Below are positions 26,272 to 34,142 of a stretch of 64,000 nucleotides of DNA, piece by piece; the first letter of the stretch is position 1, and every line of letters starts with the position of its first letter. The stretch comes from CAVXFS01 sp963761115. GTDB taxonomy: Bacteria > Pseudomonadota > Gammaproteobacteria > Burkholderiales > Gallionellaceae. A program made the position numbers and the translations under genes. The stretch covers positions 558,001-622,000 of the forward strand of contig CAVXFS010000005.1 of the NCBI GenBank assembly GCA_963761115.1, read 5' to 3'. The notes under the pieces were generated by a model, which did no database searches, was not told the origin of the DNA, and worked only from the letters and a program-made list of their open reading frames with translations.

Positions 26272-26886
26272 TCAACGGGGCTTTGTGACATCGAAAATCA
26301 ATTTTTCAGCAGTTTCGACAACGTTCGCTGCTATGTCAGACAGCTTGCAACGTTGACTGCGCGCACTATTGCGTAATAGCTCGAAGGCAGCCTTGCGTCC
26401 CAGTCGATACTGAATCATGGTGATGCCAATGGCGACGCTGACTTCCCGTTCCTTGTTCAAGGCGGATTGCAAGCAGCGTTCAGAATTTTTCAGCAGCTCG
26501 AGTTCTCCGGCTCTCGCAAGGGATGCTTCCAGCACCGGAGCCAATTGAACAGGTTCTATCGGCTTGACCTGGTAACTGAGGGCGCCATATTCCAGGGCCT
26601 TCTCAACCAGATACTGGTCACTGAATGCACTCAGGAAAATGAACGGAACGTGATAAAACAATCGCAAACGCTCGGCCAGTTCAAAGCCGTCTCTTTCGGG
26701 CATCTGGACATCGATAACGGCCAGATCAACCGGATTGCCACCCGATAGTATGGCCTCGGCATCATCGACAGATTCTGCAGTGTGAACTATCAAACCTTTT
26801 TCAACCAGTCCTTGAGCCAGCGTGACCAGAACCAGGCGGTCGTCATCGACCAGCAGAATTTTTATTTTATTGGCGTTAGTTTTCAA
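26272..26886 (-). CDS. Response regulator with ANTAR-like output domain
   Basis: A 204-residue protein. Receiver domain 1-125 with acceptor Asp59 (LAVIDVQMPERDG), the conserved Ser (IFLSAF) and Lys (YQVKPIEP). The C-terminal helical region (about 135-195: LNKEREVSVAIGITMIQYRL, then GRKAAFELLRNSARSQ) fits ANTAR-type RNA-binding antiterminators, where a three-helix bundle follows the receiver. Its ATG overlaps the stop of the HisKA_2 kinase by 4 nt, identifying the cognate pair. ANTAR proteins control transcription by binding paired hairpins in nascent RNA; target unknown. Confidence 0.8.
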   Translation of the reverse strand: MKTNANKIKILLVDDDRLVLVTLAQGLVEKGLIVHTAESVDDAEAILSGGNPVDLAVIDVQMPERDGFELAERLRLFYHVPFIFLSAFSDQYLVEKALEYGALSYQVKPIEPVQLAPVLEASLARAGELELLKNSERCLQSALNKEREVSVAIGITMIQYRLGRKAAFELLRNSARSQRCKLSDIAANVVETAEKLIFDVTKPR

Positions 26887-28715
26887 GGTCGGCTCAATTC
26901 AGGGTTAATGGAAATGGTGGGTATATCAAGTTCAAATGTAGTAATAACTTTCCCCAATTGATTCTCCCAATATATGCTGGCGCCAGAATTCGGCAGTAAA
27001 GATGCAACCAATTGCAGGCCTGTACCCAATTGCTTCAAATCTTGCAGGCCGAACCCGGCGGGTATGATCCCGGCATTGCAGATAATCAGTTTCACAGCGC
27101 TCCTGCCTGGCTCGCGCCGAAGCTTGATGCTCACCTCCCCATTCGGCCCGCCATGATTGACGGCATTCGTAATCAGTTCATTTATTATCAATGCAACCGG
27201 GACGGCCTCAGACTCTTCTATTCTGCAAGGCACCCATGTCGAAGGAATATCAACCAGGATGGATTTATTCCATAATGACGAGATTCCTTCAGTGATAGCA
27301 GAGGTCAATTCGCATAGCTGTACTCTGGAGATTCCGGTACGCCCCTGCAGGCCGTGAATGATTGCCACGGACCGAACCTGGCCAATAGCTTGATTTATTG
27401 GCTCGGCAAGCCCGGGATGGGTTCTGGCGTGCTGGTCAAGCACACCAATTATGCCTTGCAGGTTATTCTTGATCCGGTGGTGAACTTCTTGTACCAGCAC
27501 GTCACGATACATCGACTCTCTGGCTTGCCGGTTTTCAAGCTCAGCCTGCTTTCGTTGCGAGATATCTTCATGGACGGCAACCCACACCATGCCATATTCA
27601 TGATGATCGAAGGTTGAAATATTCACCCAGCACCAGAATGTGCTGCCATCCTTTTTCAGGTTATTTATCTCGCCCTGCCAAAAACCGGAAAGCTCAAGCT
27701 GCCGGTTAATCTCATCCGATATTTCTTCTGGGGATTTTTCCGTTGCTGCATTAAGTTTGCTGACCTTTTGTCCGATCAGCTCGTTCTCTGAATAGCCGAA
27801 CATCCGGTTAAAAACGGGTGTTGTATAGATGATCGACTCATCCGATATTCTTGTAATCTGCACACCCTCTTGCACATGCATCAGGATTTCGCTATGCAGC
27901 TGCAAGGTACTCTTTGCCAATTTTCGCTCGGTAATATCGCGGACCAAAGCCAGGGTAAAGGGTTTGTCCGAGAACTCGAAATAACTGGAATTGATTTCCA
28001 CAGGAAATATTCTGCTGTCTCTGGCTTTGAGGCGCCCCTCAAATGTGAGCGTGCCTTCAGATTTGATCTTGTTCCAGTGTTCCGGCCATCTTTCCGCCGG
28101 CCAGTCCGGGTCAATATCGGAAACGCTCATACCTGTCAGCTCACTCATGTCATAGCCAAGGAACCTGCATGCCTCATTGTTGACATAATTAAAGTGACCC
28201 GACTCATCGGTCATAAAGAAAGCCTCGCCTACCTGATTCAAAGCAAACCCGAGCAGCCTGGAGAATTCTTCCACTTCTTTAACATTGGTGATATCGGTAA
28301 CATGGGAATAAAATCCCTGCACTTCACCATCGTATATGTCAGGCAACAATTTCACCAGAAGATGGGTTTTTTGCATGCCATCCGGCATGGTGAATTCACG
28401 CTCGAATTCCATTTCCTCGCCACGCAGCACGCCTTCGATGCAGGGAAAGTATTGTTGAAAAATTTCTTCCCCGATCAGTTCACGGATGTGCTTGCCGTGG
28501 ATCCATGAAGGTTCAACCCCGAACCAGATATGGTAAGCCTGGTTCGCAAAGCGATTTAGCAGATTCTTGTCCCAGTAGCCGATCATGACTGGGATCTTGT
28601 TGAGTATGGAATGAAAATGACTCTCCTGGAATTGCCTGGCTTCGTCACGGAGCCGCGCGTTCTCCATTTCGAGTTCGATAATTCGAGCTTCAAGGTCAGA
28701 AGATTTTTGAGGCAT
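26883..28715 (-). CDS. Multi-PAS sensor histidine kinase, HisKA_2 (HWE-like) type
   Basis: A 610-residue soluble kinase without membrane helices. Three PAS domains occupy about 25-150, 150-270 and 275-400 (for example SHVTDITNVKE, ALVRDITERK). The phosphotransfer domain has VQEVHHRIKNNLQGI, the HisKA_2 signature, and the ATPase domain has ELITNAVNHGG and GFGLQDLKQLGTGLQ. This kinase type is commonly paired with ANTAR regulators, as here (4-nt overlap). The signal is probably redox, gas or small ligand sensed by PAS; no heme-specific residue was assigned. Confidence 0.9.
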   Translation of the reverse strand: MPQKSSDLEARIIELEMENARLRDEARQFQESHFHSILNKIPVMIGYWDKNLLNRFANQAYHIWFGVEPSWIHGKHIRELIGEEIFQQYFPCIEGVLRGEEMEFEREFTMPDGMQKTHLLVKLLPDIYDGEVQGFYSHVTDITNVKEVEEFSRLLGFALNQVGEAFFMTDESGHFNYVNNEACRFLGYDMSELTGMSVSDIDPDWPAERWPEHWNKIKSEGTLTFEGRLKARDSRIFPVEINSSYFEFSDKPFTLALVRDITERKLAKSTLQLHSEILMHVQEGVQITRISDESIIYTTPVFNRMFGYSENELIGQKVSKLNAATEKSPEEISDEINRQLELSGFWQGEINNLKKDGSTFWCWVNISTFDHHEYGMVWVAVHEDISQRKQAELENRQARESMYRDVLVQEVHHRIKNNLQGIIGVLDQHARTHPGLAEPINQAIGQVRSVAIIHGLQGRTGISRVQLCELTSAITEGISSLWNKSILVDIPSTWVPCRIEESEAVPVALIINELITNAVNHGGPNGEVSIKLRREPGRSAVKLIICNAGIIPAGFGLQDLKQLGTGLQLVASLLPNSGASIYWENQLGKVITTFELDIPTISINPELSRP

Positions 28716-28845
28716 GGTTGATTAATAGATAGTTTAGAGTAGCAGCATGAGAATAATATTATTCATCTGGCAAATATGAAATGAAACCGGGATCGAGCAA
28801 GGATAATAAACTCAATCAGAATTTGGTTCTGAAGTTCTGCAATTA

Positions 28846-28882
28846 GCACAGAGTGAGCGTTCATCTTTGCAAATTACTTGCC
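28846..28882 (+). repeat. 37-bp direct repeat, left copy (flanking the HD-GYP gene)
   Basis: Begins gcacagagtgagcgttcat. It matches 30693-30729 with 34 of 37 positions identical, including an exact 25-nt core at 28846-28870. It lies just after the HD-GYP stop on the plus-strand coordinates, while the other copy lies just beyond the HD-GYP start. Confidence 0.85.
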
Positions 28883-28896
28883 GTGTACTGCAATGC

Positions 28897-30516
28897 TCAT
28901 GCTTTTGAAAACTCGAAATGGCAATCGGAAAAAAGCTTCAGGCATGCATCAACAACCGTGGGATCATAGAGCGTGGATTTCCCCTTCTTGACTTCATTCA
29001 ACGCCGCGTCTATACCTAACCCCGGACGATACGGACGATGTGATGACATTGCTTCCACTACGTCCGCCACCGCCAATATACGCGCTCCCAACAGGATATC
29101 ATCACCCTTTAGTCCATCAGGATAGCCGGTTCCATCAACCCGCTCATGATGCTGGTGCGCCATCTCGGCAATCGGCCAAGAAAATTTTATTCCCTTCAGG
29201 ATTTCATGGCTCGCTTGCGCATGATATTTAACCATTCCATATTCCAGTTCGCTCAACCGGGTCGGCTTGACCAGTATTTCTGCCGGTATGTTGATCTTGC
29301 CGATGTCATGAACGGTCCCTGCCAGATAAATGCCATTTATCTCTTCCTCGTTCAAGCCAAGTGCTTGCGCTATTGCTTTTGCGAGTTCCGCTACACGGCG
29401 CTGGTGCCCGGCTGTATACGGGTCACGTAATTCGACGATGGTGGAAATCGCTCTAATGGTGTCCGTCAAGTTTTCATTCAATTGGATTAAATGCTTACTA
29501 ATCTGCTCCTGTCCTGCATCTCGCTCTATCTTGGTACGCAGGGATTTCACGCCAAATTCCATATCACCAGCCATTTGCTCCAGCAAAGACTTCTCCTTTG
29601 CGTCGAAAGCGTCCGAATATCCTGAATAGATGGCCAGCACGCCAAATACATTTCCGTTAATACTTAGTGGCAAGGCAATGATGGAGACATAACCTTCCTT
29701 TGTAGCGGCTTCTGCCCATGGTGCCATACTTGGATCGGACTGGATGTTCTGAATAATCTGGGTTTCTCTGTTTCGAACTGCCTTCCCGCATGGCCCGTTT
29801 CCGCGCTCGCTATCTGAATATACAATTCCAAGGGCTTCAATATAACCATGTTCATCTCCATCATAGGTAACCGGATGAATGGTTTTTGCTTCATTCTGTT
29901 CCACATATCCTACCCAAGCCATTCGATAACCACTCTGCGAGACGATTGCGCGACAGACTCCTGAGAGCAGTTCATTCTCATTCGTTGCATGCGCCAAGAC
30001 GCGGCTCACGAAACTCAGTGCAGATAAGGCGCGATTTGCTCGAATAAGGGAAATTTCTGCCTGCTTGCGTTGGGTGATGTCTCTGGTAATCGCAACAGCG
30101 TACCGCTTGCCGCTCTCGATGAGTTTCACATTAACTTCAACGGGGAACACTGAACCATCTTTGCGCCTATGTACACTTTCGAACTGAGCACTCCCGGTTT
30201 GTTTAAATTGATCGAGGATATTGGCAGGATTCGATTCAAAAGCAGGATCAATGTCGAAAATACTCATCGACAAAAGTTCTTCGCGAGTGTAGCCAAGTGA
30301 ATTGCATGTTGTTTCGTTCACGTCGATCAAACGCAAGGTATCTGGATCAATTACTTCAATACCATCATTGGAATTATCGAGAAGGACTCGAAATAACCTT
30401 AATTGATCACTGGCTAGCTTTTCTTTGGTGATCACCTCTGAATTATTGACCCCGTTTACTATTTCGTTCCGTCCAGAGCCATGTTGTTGCTGAAGGATTT
30501 GAGAGCGGGATTTCAT
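28897..30516 (-). CDS. PAS-GAF-HD-GYP c-di-GMP phosphodiesterase
   Basis: A 539-residue protein. PAS at about 35-155 (AITRDITQRK), GAF at about 165-320 (LPLSINGNVFGVLAIYSG) and HD-GYP at about 345-530. The HD pair is in TVHDIGKINIP and the GYP motif in HHERVDGTGYPDG, with ARILAVADVVEAM following. The second-sphere metal residues appear intact, so hydrolysis of c-di-GMP is expected. No receiver domain is present; control is probably through PAS/GAF ligands. The ATG at 30516 follows AGGGAAATAATAA. A 37-bp direct repeat flanks the gene on both sides. Confidence 0.93.
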   Translation of the reverse strand: MKSRSQILQQQHGSGRNEIVNGVNNSEVITKEKLASDQLRLFRVLLDNSNDGIEVIDPDTLRLIDVNETTCNSLGYTREELLSMSIFDIDPAFESNPANILDQFKQTGSAQFESVHRRKDGSVFPVEVNVKLIESGKRYAVAITRDITQRKQAEISLIRANRALSALSFVSRVLAHATNENELLSGVCRAIVSQSGYRMAWVGYVEQNEAKTIHPVTYDGDEHGYIEALGIVYSDSERGNGPCGKAVRNRETQIIQNIQSDPSMAPWAEAATKEGYVSIIALPLSINGNVFGVLAIYSGYSDAFDAKEKSLLEQMAGDMEFGVKSLRTKIERDAGQEQISKHLIQLNENLTDTIRAISTIVELRDPYTAGHQRRVAELAKAIAQALGLNEEEINGIYLAGTVHDIGKINIPAEILVKPTRLSELEYGMVKYHAQASHEILKGIKFSWPIAEMAHQHHERVDGTGYPDGLKGDDILLGARILAVADVVEAMSSHRPYRPGLGIDAALNEVKKGKSTLYDPTVVDACLKLFSDCHFEFSKA

Positions 30517-30692
30517 TTATTATTTCCCTATGTAATATTATCTAAACCCCGTTCAAATATCACAGGGGCTAAAAACACATAACCCGAAATGTAATAGTGA
30601 TTAATCTTCTACCACAAGAGGAAAAATATATATGCATTCTGGCATTAGCTCAATTTCATTTTGGGGGGTGCTACTCTAACCATCCGCTCCTG

Positions 30693-30729
30693 GCACAGAG
30701 TGAGCGTTCATCTTTGCGAGCTACTTGCC
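30693..30729 (+). repeat. 37-bp direct repeat, right copy
   Basis: Second copy of the 37-bp element at 28846-28882 with three mismatches; the exact 25-nt core is 30693-30717. It lies 177 nt beyond the HD-GYP start codon in the promoter-proximal region. Confidence 0.85.
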
Positions 30730-30877
30730 ACAAAACTGCCAGCGGAATCGAAATTCACTACGCACATTTAATCATTTCGGTCATTCAACGGACATATGCA
30801 AATTTATATATGCAATTCACGAAAAATATCTATGCAATTTGATTTGGTTGAGTTTGACTAGAGGGCAGGTTTGAGCT

Positions 30878-30899
30878 TCCGTTACTGGCACTAACCGGA
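30878..30899. repeat. Hairpin repeat with TGGCAC centre (copy 1)
   Basis: TCC-GTTA, then CTGGCAC, then TAAC-c-GGA. Seven pairs with one bulge. Companion copies are at 32333-32355 and 41821-41838; arms differ but remain complementary. Confidence 0.55.
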
Positions 30900-31198
30900 T
30901 ATACATAGTACCGAACTGATCGCCTGAAAGCAGTCGGTCGCGCCACAGTGATTCAGGCCAACTGGAAGCGGACAGTCGTGACATGGCGCTATCGATACAA
31001 ACCGGAACTTAAATTTCCAACAATGTGGATATTCTCAACCTTCGATTGAAGAAACAAAAAGCCCCCCGATTAAATGCAAAGCTGCTTTCGGCCACCAAAT
31101 GGGGCATTCATCATTCGCAACTATGTAAGACTTGCGCAGAGATCTGGCCAGCCTCTGCGGTGTTGCTGCAACTGGGATGCGGCAATAGAGTTGTGTCA

Positions 31199-31978
31199 CT
31201 ATGCCACGGCGTGAGCTTCGGGGAGAAGTCGATCGAATTCCTCCTTAACGACTTGGTAGCACTCGCAGGCCCGCTTCTCCAGGCCCGACCGGTCCAGTAC
31301 CGTGATGTGGCCGCGCCGGTATTCAATCAAACCTGCTTTCTGCAATTTCTTTGCGGCCTCCGTGATGCCTTCGCGGCGCACGCCCAGCATGTTGGCGATC
31401 AATTCCTGAGTCATGACCAGTTGATTCGAGTTGAGCCGGTCCAGGCTCAGCAGCAGCCAGCGGCAAAGTTGCTGATCCAGCGAATGATGTCGGTTGCACA
31501 CCGCCGTCTGCGACATCTGGGTGATCAGCGCCTGCGTATAGCGCAGCAACAGGCGCATCAGTGGCCCGTTCTGGTCAAACTCCTTCTTGACCAAAGGGGC
31601 GCGCAAGCGGTAGGCGAAACCTGCGCTCTGCACAAGTGCCCGGTTCGGCATGGTATCGCCGCCCATGAACAGGGCGAGACCCACGATGCCCTCGTTGCCG
31701 ATCACGGCCATCTCGGCCGACGCGCCATTCTCCATGACATACAGCAGCGATACGATGCAATCAGTGGGGAAATAGACATAATTCAGCTCTTCCCCTGACT
31801 CGTAGATAATCTTGCCGAGCGGCATCTGGATCAGTTCAAGATTGGGCAGTATGTGCTTGTAAACGTCCGCAGGCAGCGCGGCAAGCAGGTGGTTATCACG
31901 CGGAGTATGCTGGTCAGAATTATGATCTCCATCTGCAAAATCCATGCAGACCAGTTTGAATGGGTTGTATCGCATCAT
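31199..31978 (-). CDS. Crp/Fnr-family transcriptional regulator
   Basis: A 259-residue protein with a cyclic-nucleotide-like beta domain (about 35-150: LELIQMPLGKIIYESGEELNY, AVIGNEGIVGLALF) and a C-terminal winged helix (MTQELIANMLGVRREGITEAA). It lacks an FNR-type N-terminal Cys cluster, so an iron-sulphur oxygen sensor is unlikely. The arrangement with a short N-terminal extension and FMGGDTMPNRA fits the environmental Crp/Fnr group whose ligand is unknown. Two adjacent ATGs (31978, 31975) follow GGAGATGCTGACTG; I use the first. Confidence 0.88.
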   Translation of the reverse strand: MMRYNPFKLVCMDFADGDHNSDQHTPRDNHLLAALPADVYKHILPNLELIQMPLGKIIYESGEELNYVYFPTDCIVSLLYVMENGASAEMAVIGNEGIVGLALFMGGDTMPNRALVQSAGFAYRLRAPLVKKEFDQNGPLMRLLLRYTQALITQMSQTAVCNRHHSLDQQLCRWLLLSLDRLNSNQLVMTQELIANMLGVRREGITEAAKKLQKAGLIEYRRGHITVLDRSGLEKRACECYQVVKEEFDRLLPEAHAVA

Positions 31979-32403
31979 CAGTCAGCATCTCCATTACTAT
32001 GACCGAACTATAAATTATGCGGTGTTTTTTTATATGACGGAGTAACACGGGGGTTATGGATACATAGAACAAATCCTACAAAGCAAATTACCCTTATGTC
32101 AATAAGTACTTATATTTAGAGTTAATAGGTGTTGTTGCATTTCTTGCTGGTTAGTCCTTGCTCCATAATTGCCACTTACGTCCGTAAGATCATCAAATTC
32201 ATAATTCTAAGAGCCATTGACCGAAATACCAGACAATACAAACTGCATGATCGACATCATCATCGAGTTATGGCGCATTGTTACCGGCCGCGGACGACTG
32301 CTTTCTTTCTGGATATTTAACACCGCGACAGTCGGCTACTGGCACATTTCAGCCGGTCGAACTTCTCAAGAGCGGTCATTATTGATGCTAACCAGCCATG
32401 CGC
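31979..32403. other. 425-nt AT-rich intergenic region
   Basis: Upstream of the Crp/Fnr gene (minus) and after the stop of the 152-residue gene. It holds one hairpin-type repeat at 32333-32355. An 83-residue plus-strand frame from 32217 has a TTG start, no ribosome site and spans the repeat, so it is not called a gene. Confidence 0.5.
32333..32355. repeat. Hairpin repeat with TGGCAC centre (copy 2)
   Basis: CGGCT (32333-32337) and AGCCG (32351-32355) enclose a 13-nt loop containing ACTGGCAC. Companion to copies at 30878 and 41821. Confidence 0.5.
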
Positions 32404-32862
32404 TCAAGTGTGCGGTATTTTTGGGATTGACATTCCTATTTGGCAAGATGATTTCATTCTGCATGTAACACATAAAACGTTTTTCTCTGTTACAGCCGCA
32501 ACATGATCATCAAACCAATCTTGATACTGGTTGCCATATTCAACTATAAATGCAACGGAGTTCTTTGCCAGGTATTCAACAATGTGCATTTGTAAGCAAC
32601 TCGCAAAAGGGGACGGATTGCCTTTAGTATATTCATCCCATATAAACTCTTGCGGTAGTACTTGAGTCTTACTTAATTCGGGTGTGTAGCCCAATTCCTT
32701 ATAAAACACATCCAGGTTTCCTATCTTTTGAATTGGTTGCCCATCCCTCGTAATGGACGCAGTAAATTTGTTTGAATAGTTTGCTTGATGATATAAAAAG
32801 TTCGGCATTTGACTATGTTCTCCCAACACAACTCGTTTCAACTTTTGCAGTTTGGGAATCAT
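32404..32862 (-). CDS. Hypothetical protein (152 aa)
   Basis: A soluble-looking protein beginning MIPKLQKLKRVVLGEHSQM, with a central FYKELGYTPELSKTQVLPQE and a Cys-containing tail (LCVTCRMKSSCQIGM). The ATG at 32862 follows AAGG at 6 nt, weak but reasonable. No family is recognised; there is no signal peptide or membrane helix. The three tail cysteines (CVTC and SC) might bind metal. It is AT-richer than the metabolic genes and sits alone between repeat-bearing gaps, a setting consistent with horizontal origin; that is inference. Confidence 0.55.
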   Translation of the reverse strand: MIPKLQKLKRVVLGEHSQMPNFLYHQANYSNKFTASITRDGQPIQKIGNLDVFYKELGYTPELSKTQVLPQEFIWDEYTKGNPSPFASCLQMHIVEYLAKNSVAFIVEYGNQYQDWFDDHVAAVTEKNVLCVTCRMKSSCQIGMSIPKIPHT

Positions 32863-33378
32863 ATATACCTTGGTAATTTTTCAAGTATTAAGCGAGGGAT
32901 GGCTTTGGGCACGCTGCCGACCTTAATTCGGCCGTATTGGTTGCAGAATTGCGGTCACTGGCAATAAATAATTTAGGGTGACGGATGCCGGACATTGCCC
33001 AATTCACCCTGTCGACACATAGGAGACGGTCAGCTCGCATGTTGCGAGAGCCTGCTGTTCTGCCAAAGCGGCCTGCCGTGAATATCTTTCATGGAACAAT
33101 GCTGAGGACTATTTTGAACGTCTGCTTTCCAAAACCGAAAATTCGTTCACCCGACCCTGATGAAACGGTGACTGGGAATGCCGTGGGTGTCCACTCTCCC
33201 GGCCTATGGGATATCCAGTCTGCATGAACCTGGCAATATGTCCATTGTGAGCATCCTCCAGGCTCATTCATCCACGGCTGGTCATCCCCAGCTGAAATCG
33301 CGGAGTTCCGACATCGCGCTCATAACAAGCTCCGGGGCGCTTGCGATCCCCGGTAATATTCATTGCCTGGATTTCGTG
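32863..33378. other. 516-nt intergenic region with dispersed repeats
   Basis: Contains one copy of a 31-nt dispersed repeat (32989-33019) and a TTTGAACGTCTGCTTT-type element at 33113-33128. Short frames here lack ribosome sites. Confidence 0.5.
32989..33019 (+). repeat. 31-nt dispersed repeat (copy 1)
   Basis: Core cggacatt and caccctgtcgacaca; 26 of 31 positions match 40387-40417. Both copies lie in intergenic DNA. Confidence 0.65.
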
Positions 33379-33804
33379 TCATGAAGTATAGGAACGATCG
33401 ATCAAGCTCCGCCGATGCAACCGGAAGGACAGTTCCTCAAAATCGGTGCTCGGGTTGTTCGAGAAGATTTCGGTTATTTCTTCCGTATCCAATGCTGTCG
33501 CTTCAGAAATTCCGGCAATGACTTCTTCGATTTGCCTGCACAATTTTTCCGGACCGACACGCGCAAGCAATCCGCCATCCGCGAACGAGTGAACGGCATC
33601 CTTTAAATCGCCCATCATGGACACATGTACTCTTACCAGAATATCCAGCGCCTGTTCCTGTGAAACGTCGATTGATTCAGCCATGGACGAAATACACTGT
33701 TGACCTACAAACTTCTCCAATTTGTCGAGCTTATGATCCAGTACCTCCGCGTTTGCGGCATCAAACGGCCATTGCCCGCCATTTCGTTCTGCTGCTGTCC
33801 TCAT
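33379..33804 (-). CDS. Hypothetical helical protein (141 aa)
   Basis: Starts MRTAAERNGGQWPFDAANAE from the ATG at 33804, with a very strong AAGGAGG 8-9 nt upstream; a longer frame is therefore rejected. The sequence is mainly alpha-helical and acidic (LDHKLDKLEKFVGQQ, EEVIAGISEATALDTEEITE), ending DRSYTS. No motif or family is recognised. It is divergent from the HisKA_3 kinase gene at 34143 and could respond to it, but nothing in the sequence shows that. Confidence 0.7.
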   Translation of the reverse strand: MRTAAERNGGQWPFDAANAEVLDHKLDKLEKFVGQQCISSMAESIDVSQEQALDILVRVHVSMMGDLKDAVHSFADGGLLARVGPEKLCRQIEEVIAGISEATALDTEEITEIFSNNPSTDFEELSFRLHRRSLIDRSYTS

Positions 33805-34142
33805 GATAGCTACCTCCTTGGTGTTTAGTTGACAAACCCTCTTGGAATCTTTGAAACGAATGCGGCCATATACCCTCAATATTATTGTTGTCTGCGTCGT
33901 AAATTATTGCTACAAACCAAATCAAATGGCGCTCACCTCACCTTTTCATGTCAAAGAGATTATGATTCTGTGACCTGTTTCGAAGTATCGGCAACTGGCT
34001 TGATTTAGAATCGGATAATCCTGAATTTTCGCATCAGTGTTTGTCCTATACCATCGACCCCACGGGCTCTGTAAACTCCAATCACTTTCAAGGTTTCGCA
34101 CACAAATATCCCGTCCTCGAAATTATGGTTAGTTTTCAAACA
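33805..34142. other. 338-nt divergent promoter region
   Basis: Lies between the divergently oriented 141-residue gene and the HisKA_3 kinase gene. It should contain both promoters; no unambiguous sigma-70 or sigma-54 site was recognised. An in-frame TTG extension of the kinase from 34041 crosses part of it. Confidence 0.45.

Larger units (their letters stand above)
30517..31198. other. 682-nt intergenic region with dispersed repeats
   Basis: Contains the right copy of the 37-bp direct repeat (30693-30729) and a hairpin with TGGCAC centre (30878-30899). The region also has AT-rich stretches near 30780-30850 that probably include the HD-GYP promoter. No convincing gene was found; frames running right into the Crp/Fnr gene are antisense shadows. 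Confidence 0.6.

Noticed and set aside
31025..31798. 257-residue plus-strand frame over the Crp/Fnr gene
   Set aside because: Antisense to a well-supported regulator, with no start signal.
32217..32468. 83-residue plus-strand frame
   Set aside because: TTG start, no ribosome site, and it runs across an intergenic hairpin repeat and overlaps a better gene on the other strand.
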